DNA of 64,000 nucleotides from Dermanyssus gallinae (lineage: Eukaryota > Arthropoda > Arachnida > Mesostigmata > Dermanyssidae), in NCBI GenBank assembly GCA_003439945.1, contig QVRM01005235.1:1-64000 (forward strand). Reading direction: 5' to 3'. Numbering within the stretch: the stretch's first letter is position 1; each line of letters opens with the position of its first letter. The notes beneath the pieces were generated by a model. It was given only the letters and a program-made list of their open reading frames with translations. It had not been told where the DNA came from and made no database searches. Made by a program: the position numbers and the translations under genes. Of this stretch, positions 42,755 to 53,800 are shown in pieces.

Positions 42755-43810
42755 GGAACAGTCTCTCGAAGACGTATTATCACGTCCCCGTCATTGTTTT
42801 TGACCAGACTGCTGACTCTAGTTGTGTGTTGTCGACCAAATGTGCCTTGAGAGTCTGCACGGTTTCGGCAAATGTTCATCCTTTTCCTACCCTGACTCTG
42901 CCCAATGTCTGCCCGGTCAGCGCAGGGGGGGGGGGGGGGGGGAGGAGAGGACTGCCTGCGACCTAACTGGTGGAGCCGTGGTGGGTTCCTTGTGACATAT
43001 TTTGAGAACTTCGCCATGGGTGGACTGGGTGACGATTGCTGCCAGACTTCTGTGCATGCACTGTTCTTCCACTGCTGGGCCACGTACAGAAGTAGAGCTT
43101 TCTAGATAGCCGCACTGGGGGGCTGCAGCACGCGCTCGACGACGGAGCAAAGTACGGATATTGTGGTCTCGTCGTATGCTTTTTCAGGTCCCACGATCCT
43201 CACCACAAGTACTGACCTTTGCCGCCCGCGTTGGAGTCCCCGTTAAGGGACACCTACGCTTGGGTAGTGCGCAGCACGGCTGCAAAGCTGGGAGGCTGCG
43301 TGAGCAGCTTCGGCAGGGCAGGAAATTGTATAGATAGTTGCCTTATAATTGCCGACTCTGCCGTCGCTCCAGGAACAATCAGCAGACCACTTAGTTGTCG
43401 AGAAGCAGTGATGCTCTCAGAGGTTGAAGGCAGTCGCTGGAGGGATTCTGCGGGCCAATAAAGCCCCGCCAGGCTGACCAAGTCGGTGGCGGTTGTCGCC
43501 GCCGAGATGCGGGAGTTCAAAAACACCCGGGCTGCCTCGGGGTCAGCCGGGGCGCATCGTAGGCAGATGGCGAGAGGGTCTTAGGACTGAGGAGGCGACC
43601 TTGCCAGCATCTCGTTTCTTTCCCTCCGCATCGCCTCGAGCGAGCTCCGGAGTCCTTCCGCCTCCCCTTCGCGTCTATCAAGGCATTTTTTAGTTCCGCT
43701 CGAAACGTATCAACTGTCGAGTCGACCCTGCGGAGCGCTAGATCAAGCTTCTCAGAGATCTCCTTAAGTTCGATCATAGTGTTTTTCACCTTGCAGGCAA
43801 CCACTGACTA
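42755..43810 (-). pseudogene. R1-like element, N-terminal part of ORF1
   Basis: Minus strand. MVACKVKNTMIELKEISEKL and VDSTVDTFRAELKNALID (43,700-43,804) look like the initial coiled coil. Pro/Ser/Gln-rich low-complexity readings follow to 42,760. A G17 run at 42,926-42,942 interrupts it. No conserved domain is expected in this part. Confidence 0.5.
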
Positions 43811-44480
43811 TAGAATTGACAATAACTTCATCCCTGGCTCCTGCTACGGAATGCATCGCTGAGAAAGTTGACCTCCTTCTATACGCCGACGACATTACCC
43901 CAACCATTTAGACGCGGACACCAGATTAGCTGGAAAACCGCGCGAACGAGACACTGGCTAACGTTTCAGACAAAGCTCGCTGAACTCCGTCAAAAGCAAA
44001 GCGATTTCTCTGGTAAACCAAAAACAAGGCCCCACTATTTAGCCCTGGCTAAACAGCACGGTAATCGGAAAAATACATTTTCAGCAAACCACGGTTGGAC
44101 TTTTTATCGTGTATGCACGTGGTCCTCGGGAATCTACCTTAGATCATTACTTCAGAAAGCCAGAGAAAATATCTCTTTAGAATTAGCTTAAATAGGACAT
44201 TCACGCAATCCGCAATCTGTGCTGTTATATGTATTGGGTGGGATCATTTAGGCTATGCACATTTATGTTGTAACAGGATAATATTGTTTACAATCTTTAC
44301 ATTTCCGCAACTTGGTTTAATAGAATTGCAGTCAGTTCGTTTTTGTACCGCAATTCATTAGTAGTATCTAAAATAGTCAATTACGTATTTAGACGCTTTT
44401 TTGAAGCGTAGTTCACAAAATATGTAAATACTATTATTAGTTTAAAATACACTTTTGCGTACGACAGTCCACTCTGGACT
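43810..44480. other. No gene seen
   Basis: Only a 107-codon plus ORF (43,868-44,191) without recognisable motif; its start, near LLYADDITPTI in another frame (43,873-43,910), hints at a small RT scrap. Confidence 0.35.
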
Positions 44481-46674
44481 GCACTTTCCAAGTAGGGTTT
44501 ATCGCAATATGTATTTATAATTACATCACTTTTCGGCATGATTAATTACATTACATTAGACGTGTTCACTAAGTCTCGAAAACGGCATTTGTATCCGTTA
44601 ATCTTGGGCATATATGGAATATATGTATTTCCGGAAAATGTCACCGACCCAACACCCAGAGAGCTGGTGCTGACCGACATGTTTCATGATGCAAATATAG
44701 CCGCAAAATGTGCAGCAATACTCATCGGGAGCGATGGAACAGTTTGTGGTGGAACCCATGGACGGAAAAGCGGATGAGAACGCTGCTCCATGAATGGTTC
44801 CATACATGCATTATCCAACATGGCGGCGTCTTATAGAGCGCTTCCGGCAGTTCTCTCATCTTCTGCTCAAAGTGCCTACGGAATTCTCGCAGTGATGCGG
44901 TAGTCGGAATTTGAAAGCGGTGTACTAGATCCTCGATAAACGGCACCGTCCTTGACAGAATATAAGTATACCTGTTTTGTGCATTTCTTGGCTCTCTTAT
45001 AAAACGTTGCCATCATTAAGTCGAGAGCGCTAATCTGCTGAGCGGATAGGTGAAATTATATAATATATATCTCAGATTAATGTGATACCATATAATTTCT
45101 ATGAGGACATTTTCAGACTGAACTCTTTTAAAGCTCTATTGCGAGCTTCTGTGGAGCCGGGATTGAGCTTATGGCGACCTGCTGCTATGTGTTTGCTGAT
45201 ATATGTGGGCCGAGAAAGATGTGCCTCTTGGCGTTAGCTAAACAGCAGATAAGTAAACTCCAAGATAAATTCTACAGAAGCACCACCGGAGCTAAGCCTT
45301 TTACTGCCCTTCAGGACCTTCTAAATCTAAGGTTCACAGCCTTTGTCGTCAATACGTTAATCGTTAAACCATTATGCTCGCTGTATGTGTCCAACATGCT
45401 CAGAGACCTTTCTAGATCCATGAACACTCTACTATATACCACAATGTCATCTGCATAGAGAGTTATGCGAACACAGTAGTGGCCATTAATAAAGCCCGGT
45501 AGATCACTGAGTAAAACTGAGGACTAGAGCGGGTTGAGATTATCGCCCTAGGGATAGCCGATAGTTTGCATAAATTCCTAAATACCGTCATCTATGATGA
45601 CCGAATTGGCTTTCAGGATGGCTACCAGTATTCACAAAACTCGCAGCGCCACGTTTGCAGCAGCTAGCTCCTCTATAACAATTTCCGTAAGGGCAGTGCC
45701 AAACGCCGCCTTGTAGTCCACAAATACAGCGTACAGTTGATGCTTGATGCTTGACGGTGAGCGAGGGCTCACGTCCTCTAAAAGGTCCCAGAATGCGGCC
45801 ATTGTCGAACGTCTGGCGCAAAATCTATGCTGTACCCGAAGGATGATTTCTCGTGCCTTGAGATAGGAGCTAAGCCGGTATGCCCGGAGACATGATCAAA
45901 TGTTGATTATGCAACTTTTTTGGCAATTTGTCGCCAAGAGGATGGACAGAGCGGGTCACCTTTGTCTTTATATATGATCTATATCAAGCACTTTGACCAG
46001 GTTGCTGGAATTGTACCTTTTCCAGTAACTTGTTAAAGCGTGTTGTTTAAACAGGTCTTAAGAGGACCACCGTCTTAATATGTTTATTTCGGACGAAATT
46101 GGATCCAAAGGCCTTCCTATTCTTCAACTTTTTAGTCGCACCTTTAGTTCTTAGGCCCTGACAGGGCACGAAACGTTCAGACGTACTTACGCAGAAGCAA
46201 AGGCCCCCGTCTTACTGCAGCGATGAGATCAAGAACATCATAGAATACACAATATCGGGTTGTCCAATCAGGGGGAGCAACGCGTTTCTTAACGCCAGTA
46301 CAACGGCACCAGTTCCCCAGAGCAAAGTATGGAACCTCAGCAAAATGGTGGTGAACTTCCATATCTAATGAAGAAAATGCACTAACTGAAACTAATAGTA
46401 CTATTACTAAAATGTATTGAAAACACGCTCGTGTTATTACAAAGAAACCATTTGTCTATAATATAATCGCATCGTTTTATTGAACGTCAATATGTTATCA
46501 TTCGAATTTCCCCCATATGATACTAGGTAATCTTCTCTAGGAACTAAATTCAAATAATAAAATTAAAATAAAATAGATAAATTACCGGGATATAATCTGA
46601 GCTCGCCTCTTTTTGCCATTTCCAGCGTTTAATGCTTTAGGCTCAGCAGCTAAAACGGTGTGTCTCAAGATCAG

Positions 46675-46708
<34 letters not shown>

Positions 46709-47690
46709 ACATAGTTTAGTTGTCAACATTCATTTCAACCATGTAGAGCAAGGTTAACTTACTGGCCATGATAATTTGCGTAGAGTTCCGCTTCATGGCT
46801 AAAGTGCAGGTAGAGCGGTCGACGAGAACAAGTTCACAGGAAATGGTTTTTGTCGGTTACTGTCAATGGCAGTCAGTTGTATCCGTAGGTGGCGCACGAT
46901 CTACGATCAAAGCGTAAAAATCAATGACCTGTCCGACATCGTCGTTACGTTACTTGACATTATTTAATTTTACCAAATGTAAAGGTTACTTGCAGTGTAC
47001 TCATTTAGTCATTCTGTCACTTCTATTGGTTCAGTGTTATTGCCATAACAGTGTTATTGCCATGCAGTATACTGAGGCTTTACTTCAGCAACCTAAATGA
47101 CTAAATCTTGTTTTGAAAAGACATAGTCAGCGCCACCTAGCACGTTTATATAAACTAGTATTATATAGTAATAGCAGAGGAATAACGAAGCCCGCTAGAC
47201 TTGTAAAACGGGAGACAAGTCACACTCGAATTCCCTAAAAAAATTAAGCGAGTTGTCGTTAACGTCCACATTGGTCAACCACCAGGAAACAAACGTCATA
47301 AGTGGATAAACAATCCGTTTCTTTGAGACAAGTCATCAATACAGACAGCTTGCATAATATTGACGAGGACCATAACCTGATTGTTCCAGCTGGGACAAAT
47401 TAGTCCGATTTTGGGTAGTTTCGGCAGTTTGCCGATTAAGTCCAGGGCTATGGCTCCATGCCCTCCTGGAATTGGACGCTTCAGTGGTCGAGCCTTGTTC
47501 GTGTGGTTGTGGGAACTCCGTGTTAGTGTTGTAAATTTTTTTCCGCATTTCGGAGCTTTTTGGCGTCAGGGAGCCCGGGAGGCGGGACGACTTTTTACTT
47601 TTTGAGAAATTCCTTATCTTGAATTCCGGCGCAATTCGGCTCGGCTTCGCGGCCAATCAAATTAAACCCTAAGCGGCAACTGGCGTCCTT
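44480..47690. repeat. Direct repeat block, copy 2 (partner 4,930-8,400)
   Basis: Same order of segments as the left copy. It contains a (TA)n tract at 46,675-46,702 that replaces normal sequence at about 7,367. The copies differ by many indels, so the duplication is old. Confidence 0.8.
44540..45950 (-). pseudogene. RT and C-terminal fragment of the 52-57 kb element family
   Basis: Minus strand: YAVFVDYKAAFGTA near 45,720, IIDDGI near 45,590, an intact RITLYADDIVVYSRVFMDLE near 45,420-45,470 and GLTINVLTTKAVNLRF near 45,340. At the end, in other frames, come LIRFSVHGFHHKLFHRSR (44,725-44,790) and CTFCGYICIMKH near 44,680-44,715. The last has the C-x2-C-x3-C-x3-H spacing of the intact family member. 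Stops and frameshifts throughout. Confidence 0.75.
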
Positions 47691-48313
47691 TTGGCTTAGG
47701 TTTGTAACCTCATAAACCGACCGCAGCCGCGTTATGCATTAAGTTGCCGCTCAGGTAACTTTTGTAATGTTGTATGCACGAGAAGTCAAACTTTTGTTTT
47801 AAGTTTCCCTCTAGCTACTCTTAGCCCACCACACCTAATATCTCAATGTTATATATAATAGCTTTATTAACCGATGGTTGGTTTACAATATTGCGCGTAC
47901 AGAGAAAGCAACACCTAATATCGAAGCGACATTTGCTCTGCAAGCTACTTCAGGAACTCGCCTTTGCGCGTATACTCGGTGTTTGCTTTTATTTGATTAC
48001 AAGTCCTTTATAAAGGCATTTGTACTTCTGCTGACCGGGCCCATCGTCTCCATTGCAATCGGCACGAAAATATATCTCGGCTCTAACCACTTTTCTTTTT
48101 CTGCGTATTCGGCAACCCATCCTGCCGTGACGCAAATAGGACGCGGCTGTGCAGGAGTTTGTCGCATCCTAAACCAAGCATTTGTCTTTATTCCAAGGCG
48201 GGAAGGTGACACGGTCGGGTTTATCGTCACGGAGTTTTCAGTCTGAGTGCCAGCACGCTAGGTATTCCCGCCGCAAGACCATTATGAGAGACTCGGCTAA
48301 TGTGCTTCAGAAC
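47650..48313. repeat. Large inverted repeat, left arm
   Basis: Near-identical reverse complement of 48,490-49,080. Starts ATCAAATTAAACCCTAAGCGG, ends CTCGGCTAATGTGCTTCAG. It differs by a 68-bp insertion (47,843-47,910). Its minus strand reads EYAEKEKWLEPRYIFVPIAMETMGP and STNAFIKDL, which is like the nuclease-linked C-terminal domain at 4.6, 10.6 and 21.1 kb. Confidence 0.9.
47843..47910 (-). mobile_element. 68-bp, extremely 5'-truncated copy of the 52-57 kb element
   Basis: Bases 47,855-47,910 equal the last 56 bases of the element ending at 52,027 (GCTTTCTCTGTACGCGCAAT...GGTTAATAAAGCTATTA on the minus strand). It is flanked by ACACCTAATATC at 47,831-47,842 and 47,911-47,922. The opposite arm of the inverted repeat has one ACACCTAATATC (complement at 48,877-48,888) and no insert. 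Confidence 0.9.
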
Positions 48314-48452
48314 GGCATTAGAGTGCGATTGGTGTGTCGAATTAGCTGGCCAATACAACAGTCAGCACGCAGTGGTAGTCAAAGGTCAAACGTGAAAAAA
48401 AGGCGTATACAATACATTAGGACTCAGCATCAGACCTGAAAAGGGCTGACAC

Positions 48453-48489
<37 letters not shown>
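48314..48489. repeat. Spacer of the inverted repeat with (TA)n
   Basis: 176 bases between the arms; TA tract at 48,457-48,488 directly touching the right arm. Confidence 0.85.
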
Positions 48490-48490
<1 letters not shown>

Positions 48491-49080
48491 GAAGCACATT
48501 AGCCGAGTCTCTCACAATGGTCTTGTGGCGGGAATACCTAGCGTGCTGGCACTCAGACTGGAAACTCCGTGACGATAAACACGACCGTGTCACCTTCCCG
48601 CCTTGGAATAAAGACAAATGCTTGGTTTAAGATGCGACAAACTTCTGCACAGCCGCGTCCTATTTGTGTCACGGCAGGATGGGTTGCCAAATACGCAGAA
48701 AAAGAAAAGTGGTTAGAGCCGAGATATATTTTCGTGCCGATTGCAATGTAGACGATGGGCCCGGTCAGCAGAAGTACAAATGCCTTTATAAAGGACTTGT
48801 AATAAAATAAAAGCAAACACCGAGTATACGCGCGAAGGCGAGTGCCTGAGGTAGCTTGCAGAGAAAACGTCACTTCGATATTAGGTGTGGTGGGCTAAGA
48901 GTAGCTAGAGGGAAACTTTAAACAAACTTAAAGTTTGACTTCTCGTGCATACAAAATTACAAAAGTTACCTGAGCGGCAACTTAATGTATAACGCGGCTG
49001 CGGTCGGTTTATGAGGTTACAAACCTAAGACAAAACGACGCCAGTTGCCGCTTAGGGTTTAATTTGATTGGCTTGATTTT
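48490..49080. repeat. Large inverted repeat, right arm
   Basis: Reverse complement of the left arm without the 68-bp insert. The plus strand reads the same nuclease-linked C-terminal segment (AKYAEKEKWLEPRYIFVPIAM). The 106-codon minus ORF and the 122-codon plus ORF of the left arm are the same spurious frame mirrored. Confidence 0.9.
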
Positions 49081-49292
49081 ATATATTTGATTTATATATA
49101 TTTGATTATACCCGTTCCCTTCTCGGTTGGGCTACACAGAAGACGTCCGTTCCCTGTATTTTCGCTGAACTTAGTCGTCTTGCGTTGTCGAATAGAAAAT
49201 ATTGTGATAATTTATTAATCATTTACAATACGTTTGCACACTCGGCACTGCTCGCCTTAATAAAAATGGTGGTGAAAAGGTGTCACGTGAGG

Positions 49293-49980
49293 TTAAGAAT
49301 CAGCTGTCCGTGTCCTTGGGTGATGGTAGCCCCCTCTCTTATTGACCCGGTGTGGGCAGTATATCCTCAAAGTTCCTTGCAACCTTAAGACGGTAAGATC
49401 CATAAGATTCCTCTTCGTGACGCCGAGCCCCAAGAGCGTACTCGCAGATTCGGAGTCCCATACACCACTCATACAGTTAGTGATGGATCTGAATCTGCGA
49501 GGCTTTTGCGGGTCGGGGAGCGCCGCTCTTAGGAACTCGACGTCATATTTGGCGATCTTGTCCTGCCGCGCTTTTGCGAGGTCCCTGTTCGGGCCGCAAA
49601 CCTCGGCATCTAAAACCCAGACCTCGGCAGGTGTTATAACGAGGTCGGGCTTTAGACCCGGTGCGCCCGGTCGACGGAATACTGGCTCACGAATCACCTC
49701 ATAACCCCTCTCGCGGAGAAGACGTGCCACGCGATCACAGACGTCGTCTAGTCTCTTTATAGTTTGTTTGTGTGCTTTGTGTGAGTTTTTAAAATGTGCT
49801 TCATCAAACGTGTTGTGTACTTGTTGAAACCAGTAATCGCTCTCTTGTAATGCGTACCCAATGGAGGTTCCCAAGCACTCGCAAAGAAGTCTTGTTTTCG
49901 CAAGGTCTTTTTTAAAGTGCTCGGTAGTTAGTATCCATTAGACCCCAGGGGTGCGTGGTGCATTGCAGTGCTGTCAGACG
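49293..49980 (-). pseudogene. R2-like element, restriction-like endonuclease (RLE) domain
   Basis: 193-codon open reading. HKQTIKRLDDVCDRVARLLRERGYEVIREP, then GLKPDLVI and EVWVLDAEV (PD...D-x-E, the PD-(D/E)XK core), then LAKARQDKIAKY and the ITNCMSGVW and LTVLRLQGT segments. This order is that of the C-terminal RLE of R2-clade retrotransposons, which nicks the target for priming. The CCHC finger that normally precedes it is not seen. Upstream, GGLDIPCLQTFIPRLRLSRL at 49,985-50,040 is the usual segment after the RT thumb, in a different frame. Confidence 0.85.
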
Positions 49981-51345
49981 GGAGAGGCGGAGTCTAGGGA
50001 TAAATGTTTGGAGGCAGGGGATGTCCAGACCGCCGTGTGCTGTGTGTGTCTACAGGTAGGCGTTCGGCGCCGAGTTTTTGAGCTTAAGCCATTTTGACTT
50101 AACAACCTTTCTGATCTACAATATTTATCTAGGTCGCTAAGGAGTACGTGAGATGCTCTGGGATGGGAGACCAATTTATATAGGAGGCGGGGAATGAGGT
50201 AGTCTTTCAAAAATATGAGTCTTTGGTGGGGTTTAAGGGGAGCTATCGTATATCTGTTGAGTAAATTAAGGAGTATATACTTGGTGAAGTCAACTCTGCC
50301 ATTGCTGTCAAACTAGACTCCCAGATATCTCTATCGATCGCTCATACCTTTAGCTGGCAATTGCCGATCTCCAACGTTAAATTCTGGTACGATATTAATA
50401 AAACCTTTAACTTCCTTCTTATCAAATAGGTAGGAGATAGTAAAGCTTTTATTAGTAATATTTTAAGTGCTTGGAATTTTCCAAAGGGGTCCGCAATATA
50501 AAGGAGCCGTTGGAGAGTAGATTTCGTGGAGGCTAGGATGATGAGATCATCCGCAAGGGCTAAGCCCATAAGGCGGAAGTCATCAGTAAATTGGTACCTG
50601 ATATTAGTATTGTCTAATTTTAAAAGAATGTCGTCGAGAACTAGATTATTCAAACGAGGGAACAGAGGATCTTCCTGCCTAACACCCCTAGTTGGCCGAA
50701 ATGTGCGACATTCTTGTCCAAATTATATGAGAGTTTGAGATTATATAATTAATGGATACCTCCGGGTATCCGCGAGTCTGAAGTGACCACAGGACGGAGT
50801 CATCACTTACCATGTCGAAAGCCTCACAGAGGTCGATTGAGGCGAGTCCGAGCTCACGTTCTGCAGATTTGGCATCGTTTAGGATGCCATCCAGAACCGC
50901 AAGATACTCGGAAGGTGCCATTATAGGGGAGAATCGCTCGCTGGATTAGGGGAAGCTTAATAGAGTTCTGGAGGCGTCTAGAGAGAATTTTGTTAAGCGT
51001 TCGCTGTAAGTATGAGCTAATAGATAGGGGTACCGGATCGCTTGGGGATGTGGCATTGTTAATTTTAGGGATGAACGCCAAGCGAGCAGTTTCATGGGCT
51101 GTGGCAATATCACAATTTAATAGTATGTTAAAAAGACAACTGACTACTTCTAACGGGAGTTTACGGAGGGACGAAAGACAAATCCCGTCCAAGCCTAGTG
51201 CTTTAGAAGGTCCGCAGAGAGCTACGTAGGTTTCCTTTAGGGAGACAGGGAGGGAAACCTCGAAGAGATCAGAACCCGCTCGTAGCTGGTTCCGATTGCC
51301 TTATCAGGTTGCTCGGTCATTTAAGCTGTTTACGTTGACGTTAGG
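49980..51345 (-). pseudogene. R2-like element, reverse transcriptase
   Basis: Minus strand: ALGLDGICLSSLRKLP near 51,190, LAFIPKINNATSPSDPVPLSISS near 51,060, GLASIDLCEAFDMVSDDSVL near 50,830 (motif A), GVRQEDPLF near 50,680 (Q-G-D-P degraded), LNNLVLDDIL near 50,640 and LMGLALADDLIILAS near 50,560 (ADD). Frameshifts and stops separate them. The 5' end is truncated at about 51,345 (no N-terminal zinc fingers), as in copy 1. No 28S rDNA flanks it. Confidence 0.8.
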
Positions 51346-52014
51346 TATATACTCCAAGGATTTGCTATGGGTCCTTATGTCTGCATTGTCTATAATGTTG
51401 CCCCCAGTAGCACTGCACGTTTTCCCTACGCGCGTGAAGCCAGCTACGACTACACGCTAATTGTCCCTGCTTGGACTCGGATAATATGCAGACTCTCTTG
51501 ATACGGCTCATCAAGTCTCGTCTATACGGTGTGCAGCTTTCGTAAACTTGCAAATGCGAATTAACTTAAGCAAATCTAAAATGGTTTGTTTCCGCATAGC
51601 TTACTCATCTATCACGTTATCTACTCGTCTGGTCGATTTGGTTATGAATGGTTTTGCTCTCATCGTGGTATACGAAACCCTGCCTGAGCCCCATCAAAAC
51701 TAATGCAATATATCGTTTTGTTTTGAACCTAATGGATCTGTTAGTATTTTCCTAGTAAAGCATAGCTGCCTAAATATTAAGCCGCGTGATATTGCTCAGC
51801 TCAGTGACATGCTCCAGGGGTCCAATACTGCCAAACGCCATATATACGCTTCTTAATATGAGGGGCGTCCACTACCGCAACATTCTATGTATATATGGAC
51901 TCCAGCATGAGAGGCGTCCACTATTACTTCCAGTCCACACGGAGCGTTTTCTAGAGAATGTTCCTCCCCATCACGTCCTTACCATTTAAAATCATTTTCC
52001 AAGTTACTCAAACA

Positions 52015-52026
52015 TCGTCAGATAAT
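52015..52026. repeat. Target-site duplication, left
   Basis: TCGTCAGATAAT, repeated exactly at 57,092-57,103; single copy in the empty paralogous site at 1969-1980. Confidence 0.92.
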
Positions 52027-52112
52027 AGTAATATAACATAATAGCTTTATTAACCGATGGTTGGTTTACAATATTGCGCGTACAGAGAAAGCACACATTG
52101 TACATATATTCA

Positions 52113-53800
52113 TCACGGTTCTAAAAGTCGTGTCAACGGAACTGTTCTATCGCATCGTTGAAGGTGATATAAGTCACACTGTCTCCCGCAAAGTTTGCAC
52201 AAGCATAACGAGGAAATTTCATGGAACTTCTCTCGAATACAGATCTTCATGTGGAAGCCATGTACAGCAAATCGTGCAATTATGTGTCTATTTTCATAGT
52301 TGCAGCGCTTCCATGAAGTACACGTCATTGCCTGGGTTTCATAAAAGAGCGGGTCAATGTCTGCCATCTTATTCTTCCATTCAGACATGTACTCGTTGAA
52401 AGCTGCCGTTTTCGGTAACACGTGCATTTTTTGTAAATTCTCAACAAATAGCGGAGTCGACGCCAGTAAATAGACTAATCTGTTGAGACTAGTGCGGTGG
52501 ATTCTTAGCGCCTTTTTTAGAAAAGCGGCCTTGATTTGGTCAAGCGCCTTAAAGTTTAACTTCGTCAGATGCGGCCATATCACCTGTATACCGTAAGAAG
52601 CAGTAGGCGCAATCTTCAGGTTAAAGAGATGAACGGCAACGTCTATTGATAGTTTATGAGGGTCTCGGATGCTATGAAAGGACTGTAGTCCTTTCCGAAT
52701 TCGTTCATCAATGTGCCTCGAGAAGTTCGTACCTCGAGAAGAGAACATAACCCCTAGGTATGAGAAGTTCGAGACAAATTCTATAGATTTTGAACCTAAC
52801 CGTAGTTCGTCGATTCTAGCCAATTTCCCTCCACGTCTAAACTTCATTGCCTTTGTTTTATCTAAATTTATTTCCAACTGGTTTTGATGAACGCAATGCT
52901 GCAAGGTCGCAAGGGATTGTTGCAAATGGAATCGACTGCGAGAATATAGCACCAAGTCGTCTGCATACATAAGGACGTCTACCTGCGAATGCCGACTCCG
53001 TATCTCTTCAGGAAGGTCACTCACCAGCACCGAAAACAGCAGGGGGCTAAGATTATCACCTTAGGAAACACCAGTGGTCTGTAAGATCGCCATGTGTTTA
53101 GCGCCTCCGTCATCTATAATAACTTGTCCTTCCTGTAAAATACCTTTAATGAGCTCCAATATATTCAATGAGATCCCGCAAAGAGCCAGCTTGTCAAGTA
53201 TAATTGTTCGTGCGGCCGTATCAAAGGCCGCTTTAAAATCTACAAATACAGCAAATAGATAAGCCCCCTTAGTTCGAAGTGCCCGTTGTATCGAATTTAG
53301 AAGTACAGCACATGCTGTCATTGTTGACCGGCCCCTTCTGAAGCCATGCTTGTTGCTTCGGCAGCTTTCTGTTAATCTCAAGAAAATGTTCTAATCGACG
53401 AGCTAGGATAGCCGACAGAAGTTTGTAGATTGCGCTCTTCTTTGCGATACCTCGGTAAGACGACGGTGCCAACGGATCTCCTTTTCCTTTAGGGATAATG
53501 CTAAGAAGACTGGTTTTCCATTCCGAGGGTAGTTGAACCGTTTTCATCACCTTGTTAAAAAGTCTGGTAAAACAAGGCGCAAGGTGAATCGCTTGCTTGA
53601 GATGCTCATTTGTGACCAAATCGAGCCCCGGGGCCTTCCCGGACGGTGCTTTCATTATTGAGTCGATAACTTCAGAATTGCTAAAAGGCCGCGACAGGGC
53701 TTGACGGGCGTCAGTGACGCGCTCGTCCCACACTGACATTATCACAGGAGCGCAGCTCGGAAATGGCACTGGCAAACATTTGCCGGAAATGAGCATTTAG
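52113..53800 (-). pseudogene. ORF2 reverse transcriptase and C-terminal Cys/His motif
   Basis: Reads KAPSGKAPGLDLVTNEHLK, SIIPKGKGDPLAPSSYRGIA, then after a frameshift near 53,360 HGFRRGRSTMTACAVLL and AVFVDFKAAFDTA (motif A, Asp present). A TAA near 53,062 replaces the Gln of the conserved GVSQGDNLSPLLFS. The rest is one open frame: LMYADDLVLYSRSR near 52,960 (YADD), KTKAMKFRRGGKL and NFSYLGVMFSSRG. It ends in CLCKLCGRQCDLYHLQRC (C-x2-C-x3-C-x3-H-x3-C) at 52,140-52,195. Copies its own RNA at the nicked target in the active family; here inactivated. Confidence 0.88.

Noticed and set aside
42926..42942. G17, C16-C20 and similar runs (8,941; 25,803; 28,259; 40,737; 42,926) as regulatory elements
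   Set aside because: They lie in decayed R1-like sequence and their lengths vary, so slippage or sequencing error is more likely.
47878..48246. 122-codon ORF repeated on the opposite strand at 48,553-48,873
   Set aside because: The repetition is due to the inverted repeat. The opposite frame carries the recognisable retroelement segment, so this ORF is probably spurious.
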